From: CAZPHI01 sp964586425
GTDB lineage: Bacteria > Bacillota > Clostridia > Lachnospirales > Lachnospiraceae
Assembly: GCA_964586425.1 (NCBI GenBank)
Contig: CAZPHI010000044.1
Span: 1-16,334, forward strand
Direction of reading: 5' to 3'
Length of the DNA stretch: 16,334 nucleotides
In this document: positions 1-7,609 of the stretch, piece by piece
Position numbering within the stretch: the stretch's first letter is position 1
Layout: every line of letters starts with the position of its first letter
Notes under the pieces: model-generated
Told to the model about the DNA's origin: nothing
Database searches by the model: none
What the model saw: only the letters and a program-made list of their open reading frames with translations
Translations under genes and position numbers: made by a program

Positions 1-560
1 TCCCACATCTCAATCTTCTGAATCTCATGTGATGTACGGAAACCATCGAAGAAGTGTACGAATGGAACACTGCCTTTGATTGCAGCAAGATGCGCAACAG
101 CACCTAAATCCATAACTTCCTGAACACTACTACTACAAAGCATAGCAAAACCTGTCTGACGACATGCATATATATCCTGGTGATCACCAAAGATTGATAA
201 TGCATGACTTGCAAGTGCTCTTGCAGATACATCGATAACACCTGGTAATAATTCACCAGCTACTTTATACATATTAGGAATCATAAGTAAAAGACCCTGT
301 GATGCTGTATATGTTGTTGTTAAAGCACCAGCAGTAAGTGATCCGTGGAATGCACCTGATGCACCACCCTCTGATTCTAACTCAACTAATTTTACAGTAT
401 TACCAAAGATGTTCTTTCTTCCTTCTGTTGCCCACTGGTCTGTATAATCAGCCATTGGAGATGAAGGAGTGATTGGATAGATTGAAGCTACTTCTGTGAA
501 CGCATACGATACGTGTGCAGCAGCTGTATTACCATCCATGGTCTTCATTTTTCTTGCCAT
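1..560 (-). CDS. nifJ: Pyruvate:ferredoxin (flavodoxin) oxidoreductase, N-terminal 186 residues (runs off the left edge)
   Basis: Oxidatively decarboxylates pyruvate with CoA to acetyl-CoA and CO2, reducing ferredoxin; a central enzyme of fermentative Clostridia, acting in the cytoplasm. Only the start is present; full-length single-chain enzymes run to about 1,170-1,190 residues. The visible part is the N-terminal thiamine-diphosphate/pyruvate domain. It has the YPITPSSPMA motif at 28-37, ESEGGASGA at 62-70 and SARALASHA at 112-120. Thr31, Glu64 and Arg114 fall at the positions known from the Desulfovibrio africanus enzyme for substrate binding and cofactor activation. The ATG at 560 is preceded by AGAGAGG at good spacing. 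The gene lies 96 bp downstream of the five-gene run but has its own promoter, so it is probably a separate unit. Identity is near certain; the symbol could equally be por or pfor. Confidence 0.96.
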   Translation of the reverse strand, partial: MARKMKTMDGNTAAAHVSYAFTEVASIYPITPSSPMADYTDQWATEGRKNIFGNTVKLVELESEGGASGAFHGSLTAGALTTTYTASQGLLLMIPNMYKVAGELLPGVIDVSARALASHALSIFGDHQDIYACRQTGFAMLCSSSVQEVMDLGAVAHLAAIKGSVPFVHFFDGFRTSHEIQKIEMW

Positions 561-593
561 AAATGTATACCTCTCTTTTCGTTAAATATTATC

Positions 594-608
594 GGAACAA
601 GAAGTTCC
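594..608. repeat. Small inverted repeat in the nifJ leader (GGAAC-N5-GTTCC)
   Basis: GGAAC (594-598) and GTTCC (604-608) form a 5-bp inverted repeat with a 5-base centre. It lies just downstream of the predicted transcription start and about 33 bases before the start codon. It could be an operator half-site pair or a short leader hairpin. The sequence alone does not distinguish these. Confidence 0.3.
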
Positions 609-610
609 CA

Positions 611-646
611 TTACTTTTATTTTAGTATTTTTTCACATAAAAGTAA
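611..646. repeat. Perfect 10-bp inverted repeat spanning the nifJ promoter (possible operator)
   Basis: TTACTTTTAT at 611-620 is the exact reverse complement of ATAAAAGTAA at 637-646, with 16 bases between. The arms sit on the -35 and -10 regions of the nifJ promoter, where a dimeric or tetrameric repressor could bind. It could also be a weak hairpin ending the upstream operon, but no T-run follows it on the minus strand and the arms are AT-rich. Confidence 0.45.
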
Positions 647-647
647 A
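619..647 (-). promoter_or_regulatory. Sigma-A type promoter of the pyruvate:ferredoxin oxidoreductase gene
   Basis: On the minus strand, TTTACT (647-642) and TAAAAT (624-619) are separated by exactly 17 bases. The expected start of transcription is near 611-613, leaving a leader of about 50 nt. The -35 box begins only 10 bases past the stop codon of the preceding gene. An inverted repeat covers both boxes. Confidence 0.6.
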
Positions 648-656
648 GGAGATATT

Positions 657-1943
657 TTAATATTCATTACGAATTTCATATTTTTCAACAATATCCAATA
701 CTTCTTGCTTATATTTTGGATAATAGACAATTATCTTCTTAATATTCGCCTTAGATTCATCTAGTTTTGATTTATTATAGTCTATCTGCATACGCAATTT
801 CTGTCTTCTAACTGTAAGTTTGTGTCTAACTTCCACCATCTCCCTTGAATCTGTGAGTGCCTTTAGCTGACTTAACCATATATGCTTATCATACAAATTC
901 AACATATCAAGCAGAGATATTAACTGCTGCTCTGAATCATTAAGTGCAGATGTCATCTCTGTGATTTTCTTACGTTCACTTTTCATCTCAAGATATGCTT
1001 CATAATCCACGCTCAACTCATATGAATTCTTCACATCATATTTTGCATATTCATAATCCAGTGTATTAGCAGCATTAATGTACTTGATTTTCACTTTATT
1101 CAATAGACCAATCGCTTTATTAAGCTTAATCTCTGTAACACGAACCTGCCTTTCTGTATATTTTGTTAATCCAAATAATCCAGAGGCAAGGACTCCTGCT
1201 AATAAAAGAATCAGTAAAAATATATCCTGAATTTCATTATCCAACTTTATTGCCGCAAATATACAGATTACAAATACACATATAAGACATACTGAAGCCA
1301 ATTGTGATATCTTTCTGATTGTTCTCTGTCTTTGCACCAAATCCTTTGCGTCATACCTTATAGACATACGCTCACCTTCAAGAAGTTTCATGTCCTTCTT
1401 AACCGTATTGAAGTATGCCTCATCATTCTGCAGATCAACTAATGCCTTAGGCATAGAAGGCTCAAGCTCCTCCATCTTAGAATACCTGTTATTAGAAAGC
1501 TTGCTTTCAGTATTCTGAAAGATTCTTCTATCAACAGTAAGATTCATTATCTTTGATGCATATTCCGTAATCTTGTCTCCGATATGCTTTGGAGCACTTT
1601 CAATAATCTGAATATCCGAGAAATACGAATTAACAGTTGAATACTCTTCTTTTAATGTAACCACCTGTTTTATTGTTTCTTCCATTATCTCACATTGATT
1701 CTGAATATATCTGTTAACCTCTTCACGCGAAAAACCTTTGAGATTAACCTCTTCCTTTTCTTGTGAATATTTCTCTCTAAATCGTCTTGAAGTCTCAGCA
1801 TATCCATCATCTGCATCTTCTTCATCCAATGCCTGATTATTAATATCATCAAACAAAGCCTCTCGACTATCAAATACTAAATCATCAAAATCTTCAAGTT
1901 CCAGGTCTTCATCTGCTTTTATCTTTTTGAACCACTTAAACAT
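657..1943 (-). CDS. Uncharacterised coiled-coil membrane protein, last gene of the rarA operon
   Basis: 428 residues; I do not recognise a named family. Residues 11-50 are strongly acidic (runs of D and E). Residues ~60-210 are charged and helical, consistent with coiled coil. Two hydrophobic segments follow at ~214-232 and ~240-260. Another long, highly charged helical region (~262-428) comes after them. With two close membrane spans, both long arms should lie on the same side, most simply the cytoplasm. There is no signal peptide. I chose the ATG at 1943 because GAGGA sits just upstream; an in-frame TTG at 1967 would add 8 residues but lacks a clear ribosome site. It starts 27 bases after the TPR gene stops, implying co-transcription. 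It may be the membrane anchor for the scaffold and ATPase proteins encoded upstream (inference). Confidence 0.85.
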   Translation of the reverse strand: MFKWFKKIKADEDLELEDFDDLVFDSREALFDDINNQALDEEDADDGYAETSRRFREKYSQEKEEVNLKGFSREEVNRYIQNQCEIMEETIKQVVTLKEEYSTVNSYFSDIQIIESAPKHIGDKITEYASKIMNLTVDRRIFQNTESKLSNNRYSKMEELEPSMPKALVDLQNDEAYFNTVKKDMKLLEGERMSIRYDAKDLVQRQRTIRKISQLASVCLICVFVICIFAAIKLDNEIQDIFLLILLLAGVLASGLFGLTKYTERQVRVTEIKLNKAIGLLNKVKIKYINAANTLDYEYAKYDVKNSYELSVDYEAYLEMKSERKKITEMTSALNDSEQQLISLLDMLNLYDKHIWLSQLKALTDSREMVEVRHKLTVRRQKLRMQIDYNKSKLDESKANIKKIIVYYPKYKQEVLDIVEKYEIRNEY

Positions 1944-1970
1944 ACATTCCTCAATTCCTGACCACAATCT

Positions 1971-2804
1971 TTAGCTTGTAAAGTGTGTATAATCCTTCTT
2001 CCAGCCTGCAATTGTCTTGTCAATAAGACTATAATATTCACTGTAATTATTATCACTTTTCAACTTATCCAATTCATTCATCTTCTTGTATTCATCCGAA
2101 TAAATTGCATTATCCATTAATGTTTCCAATTCTTTCTCTATTACATATTCCGTCTCTTCTTCATTCTCCTGACCAATTGCACTTATTTTACCATATGATT
2201 CTCCTGCCAGTTTTTGCGCAGCAAGCTCACATCTTTTTGATTCTTCATGAAAACCAATTAGATAGGCACTATGGAATGCTTCTGCTGCCTGTTTGTATAA
2301 GAACAGTTTTGCATATGCAACTCCCATATTATGATATACCTTAGAATAGAATGCACCTGGAAGAGTTTTATCTCTCTTAGCTTCTGTAATCTGCTGATAA
2401 TTCTTGATTGCACTGTTATACTTTCTGTTATTAAGCAGACTCTCTGCCCTTAGGAATAATCTTTCCTGAATATTCTGAGTATTAAGAGTTTCAAGAACTT
2501 CACGAATCTCTTCAATCTCCTCATCATTATAATAATCAACGTATTTTAATATAGTAACAACCTGCTCTGCAAGTCCCGCTCTTTTGTTCTTTAATAATAG
2601 CAATCTGTCAGCAAGACTTTCATCCTTTGTTTCATTTCTAATGAAATCAACAAGCTTGTCACCCACAAAATCCAGGCCAATTAGATATATGTTATTGTAT
2701 ATGTAATAGCATAGTTCTTCTAATGAATATATGTTCACATCTGTATTTCCAATATAATATGGATTAACCGCAACTTTTCCACGGCATAGAATCAGGCCAC
2801 TCAT
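1971..2804 (-). CDS. Uncharacterised TPR-repeat protein of the rarA operon
   Basis: 277 residues, soluble, with no signal peptide or membrane span. Two tetratricopeptide-like helical pairs are visible at ~114-147 and ~154-187. The second reads like a textbook TPR, with the small and aromatic positions around YHNMGVAYAKLFLYKQAAEAF. The N-terminal ~60 residues carry a distinctive NPYYIGNTDVNIYSLEELCYY stretch. I have a general memory of that pattern in Lachnospiraceae hypothetical proteins but cannot name the family. The C-terminal ~60 residues are acidic and helical. GAGGAAG precedes the ATG. It lies 23 bases after the actin-fold gene and 27 bases before the membrane-protein gene. A role as adaptor between the ATPase and the membrane coiled-coil protein is inferred only from gene order and the TPR fold. 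Confidence 0.85.
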   Translation of the reverse strand: MSGLILCRGKVAVNPYYIGNTDVNIYSLEELCYYIYNNIYLIGLDFVGDKLVDFIRNETKDESLADRLLLLKNKRAGLAEQVVTILKYVDYYNDEEIEEIREVLETLNTQNIQERLFLRAESLLNNRKYNSAIKNYQQITEAKRDKTLPGAFYSKVYHNMGVAYAKLFLYKQAAEAFHSAYLIGFHEESKRCELAAQKLAGESYGKISAIGQENEEETEYVIEKELETLMDNAIYSDEYKKMNELDKLKSDNNYSEYYSLIDKTIAGWKKDYTHFTS

Positions 2805-2827
2805 AATCTTCCTCTTTTCATATAGCT

Positions 2828-4003
2828 CTAAAATTCAACATCCTTTGTAACCACTTTGCCTGAGCTCTTAACAAAATCACCAAAGCCCATATCACGTATA
2901 CTTACGCTAAATCTGTCATCACTGTTAAATGTTATGTTAACACGAATCCTCGTTGTTTTCCCTGTTCTATAAGGTATACCATTCAGGCTGATATTCTCTT
3001 CGTACACATCTCTGTCGTCACATGGACACATCAAAAGCTTAAGATCTTTAATATCATCCATGATAAAATCAACACTTCTTGCTGCCTTATACCAGTTTGT
3101 ACCAATTCTTACAATTCTAAATCGCTTCAATTCACCATGTACTACAATATCAGTTTCAATTCCAGTGGTAATTCTATTCTTGCAGGCTGGAATAATATCA
3201 CCTATGCGATTTTCATTATCCTCTCTGGCTGAAAAGCACGCACCTTTAACATACAGATTCTGACCTGCAAATACACGTCTTCTGTTACAAATCACTTTAA
3301 CAAAACCTGCTGGCAAATCATTCGTATCAAACCCCGGACCTGTAAGATATACTGATGCAATAGTTTTCTTTGCCAGTAATTCACTAGCTATATGTGTAAG
3401 TGCTCTGTCGGCTGTTTCATCCTTAATCGATATGCTGTAATCAAGGATTTTTGCAAGAATACCATCTTCGTATTCATTCGTTGCAACTACTGCTAACAAA
3501 TCCTTCCCGCTCTTAACAACATTTAACATATGTGCTGTAATTCTGCCCTTATCAAAATCCATCAGGCATACTCCATTATTCCAAAGTTCTTTCTTCATAT
3601 TAAGTGAATAGTAGCAAAAGCTCTCAATCTTGCTTATATAACGTATCTTAGATTCACGTATACCAATATTATTCATTGCCAAATCAATCAAATCAAGTGT
3701 CTCTTTGTCGAACGGTTCTACGCAGATAGTTATACGTTCTATTAATTGATTGCCTGTATAAGTAATTATAGTATCTATGCACATTTTGATATCTGCCGCT
3801 ATACTATTGATATCTGCTGGAATACCATCCTTTATCTCTGCCTTTATACTGTCAATATTAGTTGAATTATTGTATATATACGTTCCATCAGCGAATGCTA
3901 CAGATTCTGCTTCGTTTGATTTCTTATTATATACTGCAATCTGCATATTATCATTATTAATCTCAAGGCCTATATACAGCCCCTTACTTATATTACCATC
4001 CAT
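2828..4003 (-). CDS. Actin/Hsp70-fold protein with C-terminal beta domain (DUF5716-like)
   Basis: 391 residues, cytoplasmic. The order of motifs resembles the actin/Hsp70/FtsA ATPase superfamily. A phosphate-1-like strand turn is at ~9-26 (YIGLEINNDNMQIAVYN). A connect-1-like helix is at ~124-134 and a phosphate-2-like segment at ~146-160 (CLMDFDKGRITAHML). An adenosine-like VYLTGPGFD is at ~218-226, and FAGQNLYVKGACFSA (~246-259) looks like the connect-2 helix of MreB/DnaK proteins. Phosphate-1 lacks the usual DxG pattern (it reads GLEIN), so ATP hydrolysis is not assured. The C-terminal ~110 residues look like beta strands ending in RDMGFGDF (370-377). The start is the ATG at 4003, since GGAGG lies 8 bases upstream; a GTG at 4018 would put the start before that site. 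From memory this matches DUF5716 of Lachnospiraceae, unverified. It is third in the operon. Confidence 0.82.
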   Translation of the reverse strand: MDGNISKGLYIGLEINNDNMQIAVYNKKSNEAESVAFADGTYIYNNSTNIDSIKAEIKDGIPADINSIAADIKMCIDTIITYTGNQLIERITICVEPFDKETLDLIDLAMNNIGIRESKIRYISKIESFCYYSLNMKKELWNNGVCLMDFDKGRITAHMLNVVKSGKDLLAVVATNEYEDGILAKILDYSISIKDETADRALTHIASELLAKKTIASVYLTGPGFDTNDLPAGFVKVICNRRRVFAGQNLYVKGACFSAREDNENRIGDIIPACKNRITTGIETDIVVHGELKRFRIVRIGTNWYKAARSVDFIMDDIKDLKLLMCPCDDRDVYEENISLNGIPYRTGKTTRIRVNITFNSDDRFSVSIRDMGFGDFVKSSGKVVTKDVEF

Positions 4004-4030
4004 ACTACCTGCCTCCACACAGCTGCTAGC

Positions 4031-7000
4031 TTAATATGTCTTAAATAACTGTTCTGTCACAAAGTTTCTGACGCAATAACCATGCATAAGCTTCTTTAAT
4101 GTCTCTTCATCATGCAGTTCTTTTGCAGCCAGCATATCATTGATATATTCAAATCTATTATCTGTACTGTCCGGACTAACATAATCATATATAATACTCT
4201 TGCTTTCCGTTAAGTCTTCAGTTACTTCATCATTCTCTGTAATATAATACTGAACTGAATCTCCGTAGAATAAAGTTATGTCTTTAGTGAATATTCCCAA
4301 GAATACATTAGTCATGTCCTCAACCCTGTACTCTCTTTCATCATCAACCATATAATGTATAACAACCTTGTTATCTGGATTAGTTCTATACTCTAAGAAT
4401 GTTTTATCAATAATATTCATTGGAAGTGCAAATGTTCCTTTTAATTTTTCGAAGAATTTGAATACCATTCCTTTTGAACACATCTCATCGACAATTCTCT
4501 GTCCGAGAACCTGCTGTTCTTCATTAAGTGTTTTATTCTGCTCCATACACTCACTATAATACTTCAATACTGCAAGCTTTTGTATATCAATTACATCATA
4601 TGAATATAATAATCTTTCTTCTATTAATTCAAGTATTGCTGATTGAATTACTGTTTCACGTACAAAATAATTGTATGAATTATAGGCTAGATATGCACTT
4701 GTTATCCTATCCTTTGCACCCTTATCATAATAGCTTTTGAACACTTCCTGAAGGCTGTTTGAATATGATTCAGAGAATAACAGCTGTGCAATAATACGCT
4801 CCTCTAGTTCATAAGTTTCAACATCAAAGCCTTTGCATGCCCTCCATATTGAAAGCATCTCAGCTGTTGTGCCATTGTAGTACGCTACAAGATATGAAAG
4901 AATAGTATCGTCATATTTGTTTTTGTAAAAAGCAAAATAACTCATATTGATAAGTTCTGTTAATTCATCCTCACAGCAATTCTCTATTAATCTTCTCACA
5001 AGCTTAAATATAAGCTTTGATTTGCAATGTGAGAAACCATACACATTAATTAATTCATCTGCTTTATCATACTCTCCATGTAATATACAGCTTTCTATAA
5101 GCATTGATGCGATACTTACAGTTAAATTGTCTTTATCAATTACATTAAGAAATTCATCAAAATCGTCACCCATTTCAGGTTGGCAGCAATACTCTATAAT
5201 TTTTTCATTCAAATATCTTGAATATGTATAATTAATTCTTCCTGAGTTAATAAGCTTGTTTTCTATGGCTATTATATCAGTGACATCTTTGTTATAACTA
5301 TTGCACTGCTCACAAAAGTATAGCATCATATATAAATCATCATTTTTCTCTTCGAATGTCTGTCTTGCATATTCTTTATAGTCATATAATTTTTCTACAC
5401 TATAATCTGAAGTAGCAGCATGTCTTTCATCAAACTTATCAACAAGTATAATTGACGTATTGTCAGTAAACTGCCATATATATGCTTTATTATCAATAAT
5501 AGGAGTAACTACTTCCTCTTCTGTTTCTTTATGCTTAACAATTACATACCTCATTGATGAATTATTACATATCAGCTTGTAGCTTGCCATAATTCTTGAA
5601 AGTGCCTGTGCTGTATCCTTTGTAATAATAGATGAATTCCAGATATCGTTATATATAGCAACAAGATTATCATCAATATTATGCTTTCTTATCTGATCTA
5701 ATGCAAAGAGCTCTATATTCTTATGGTATGTATTGTATGTATCCATATCTTTGCATTTGTTGCTAATAATATTGGCATATAGATATGCTTTACGATAATC
5801 TGCTATTGTACTGTTATAGCTAAAATACATAAGAACCATCTTTGGCAGAATAGACATATCGCTTATATCAATTGAATCAAGATAAGCCTCATAAAGTCTG
5901 GTTATTTTGAAACCTTTTTCAATTCCCTTGAGGTATAATTCACAAACCTTTGGACCTGTGATAGCATTTTTCACAAGAATGCTGCACAATACCATAAGAA
6001 CTTTGTCATTGCTGTATGCGCTGTATATTCCGAGTAACAGCTTAACAGCCTTTTTAGAGATATTACGACTGTCATCCATAATATCACAAAGCTGAATTAT
6101 CAGGTGTTCGTCAAGTATATCATTCTTTAATCCAAATAAAAGCACCTGTAACTCAAACTCGTTAAGTACTCTAAGCAGATGTGGCTGTGCATTGAACGCA
6201 TTACAAGCCTCAAGATACATTACCGGACTTGTACAGCCGTTATGAAACTGATGTTTAATTCTGGCAACTTTCAAACTAACATTCTTATCATATTCGTCAT
6301 CAATATACATAAGTATCCATAATATCTGCCATGCATCACATTCGTTCTCATAAGTTTTTTTAATAGTTTCCTGAACCTGTTTTGAGTACTCTTTATCTTT
6401 TTTTATCATCGAATTAACGTATAGATAATAACAGTTAATAAGGATGTTCTCTCTGACCTTATCATAATCCTCGAAGATATTGTCCATAATCCATCTTGCA
6501 TCATCAATATCGCCTCTTGTAGCCATTATCTGTGCATATGCAATCTTAATAAAGAGGTCATCATCTTCGATTCCTCTGATTCTTGATATCGCATGCTCTG
6601 AATCAATAAGCCACTGCTTTAAATCTGTTTTTTTAGTACGGAATGCAAGATAGCTGTTAACCAGCTTTAATAGAGCTGTTTTCTTCTCGTGCCCAACATT
6701 CTTTGCATCTATTATTACCTGGTCCTTTGTGCTATTATCAACCAATACCTCAAATACGAGATTTTGATATACTGTTTCAATAATTATTCTTCCGTAATTC
6801 TTACCTGCATGCAGTTTGCTGTAATCAATCATATATTCTACTTCGCATTTGTTACCAGAGAAGCTTTCTCCGTTCAATTCTCCCTGAGTAACATTCATGT
6901 TAGTAATAATTAAAAATGCTGCATCACTTTTGACACTTCCTGTAATATATCCCCAAGTATCCTTTTTGATTACAAAGCTGTCCTTATAGTTTTCTTTCAA

Positions 7001-7609
7001 GCTTTCATAATTCTTTGAAGTATCGCTAAGTGTCAATTCAATTCTGCTTTTCTTTTTAACAGCTATCAAAAACTCTTCAATATTGTTGTCAACATTCTTG
7101 CCTGACAGAAGTGCATGATAGAGATTCTGTTTAGCAATATCATTCTTTAGGCATACCTGTTCAAACTTATCTGAGACAAATATCCGTCTTGCTTCTTCAG
7201 CCTCTGTCTGAACCAGATTAGCAAAATGGAATAAATTGTAGATTTTTCCCATAGAAGAATCTATATACATTGGAGTAACTTTAAAATCATACGGTATGCT
7301 CAATTCTTTGCTATTACTAACAATATCAAATGAACCGGTTATATGCTCACCTTCAGTAAGACCACAAGTGTCCACAGAATACATGATTTCTGATGAGGTG
7401 CCCTTAAAGAAAGCATTAATAACAGATACCTTTTCATTTGAAGAATAAACTACGCCCTTAACATCTTCGTTTTCTCCACATACAAGGAATTTGTCTCGAA
7501 TAAGATTATCGACAACAGTTTCTTTAATTATCTCCTGCTCTGATACTGTGATTTCAGGTATTGTATATCTAAACTCGCCCCTGGCAAGTCTGTTAATCTG
7601 TTCTTTCAT
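4031..7609 (-). CDS. Giant beta-domain/helical-repeat protein (DUF5717-like)
   Basis: 1192 residues, the largest gene of the operon apart from clpB's rival length. There is no signal peptide and no clear membrane span. Residues ~12-115 look like an Ig-like beta domain, followed by a short helical part containing FHFANLVQTEAEEARRIF (~127-144). A second beta domain lies at ~187-292. The long middle (~305-1065) is almost all helix, with TPR/SEL-like spacing of aromatic and small residues. The C-terminus (~1075-1150) returns to beta strands, with GIFTKDITLFYGDSVQYYI. It is thus a scaffold-type protein with no catalytic motif I can see. From memory it resembles DUF5717 of Lachnospiraceae. Its ATG at 7609 overlaps the rarA stop by one base (TGATG), so translation is probably coupled. 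A GTG at 7612 is an alternative, and AGGGAG upstream serves either. Confidence 0.85.
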   Translation of the reverse strand: MKEQINRLARGEFRYTIPEITVSEQEIIKETVVDNLIRDKFLVCGENEDVKGVVYSSNEKVSVINAFFKGTSSEIMYSVDTCGLTEGEHITGSFDIVSNSKELSIPYDFKVTPMYIDSSMGKIYNLFHFANLVQTEAEEARRIFVSDKFEQVCLKNDIAKQNLYHALLSGKNVDNNIEEFLIAVKKKSRIELTLSDTSKNYESLKENYKDSFVIKKDTWGYITGSVKSDAAFLIITNMNVTQGELNGESFSGNKCEVEYMIDYSKLHAGKNYGRIIIETVYQNLVFEVLVDNSTKDQVIIDAKNVGHEKKTALLKLVNSYLAFRTKKTDLKQWLIDSEHAISRIRGIEDDDLFIKIAYAQIMATRGDIDDARWIMDNIFEDYDKVRENILINCYYLYVNSMIKKDKEYSKQVQETIKKTYENECDAWQILWILMYIDDEYDKNVSLKVARIKHQFHNGCTSPVMYLEACNAFNAQPHLLRVLNEFELQVLLFGLKNDILDEHLIIQLCDIMDDSRNISKKAVKLLLGIYSAYSNDKVLMVLCSILVKNAITGPKVCELYLKGIEKGFKITRLYEAYLDSIDISDMSILPKMVLMYFSYNSTIADYRKAYLYANIISNKCKDMDTYNTYHKNIELFALDQIRKHNIDDNLVAIYNDIWNSSIITKDTAQALSRIMASYKLICNNSSMRYVIVKHKETEEEVVTPIIDNKAYIWQFTDNTSIILVDKFDERHAATSDYSVEKLYDYKEYARQTFEEKNDDLYMMLYFCEQCNSYNKDVTDIIAIENKLINSGRINYTYSRYLNEKIIEYCCQPEMGDDFDEFLNVIDKDNLTVSIASMLIESCILHGEYDKADELINVYGFSHCKSKLIFKLVRRLIENCCEDELTELINMSYFAFYKNKYDDTILSYLVAYYNGTTAEMLSIWRACKGFDVETYELEERIIAQLLFSESYSNSLQEVFKSYYDKGAKDRITSAYLAYNSYNYFVRETVIQSAILELIEERLLYSYDVIDIQKLAVLKYYSECMEQNKTLNEEQQVLGQRIVDEMCSKGMVFKFFEKLKGTFALPMNIIDKTFLEYRTNPDNKVVIHYMVDDEREYRVEDMTNVFLGIFTKDITLFYGDSVQYYITENDEVTEDLTESKSIIYDYVSPDSTDNRFEYINDMLAAKELHDEETLKKLMHGYCVRNFVTEQLFKTY

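Noticed and set aside
611..646. Inverted repeat as a terminator of the five-gene operon
   Set aside because: The loop is 16 bases, the arms are AT-rich and no T-run follows on the minus strand. Its fit over the nifJ promoter is the better explanation.
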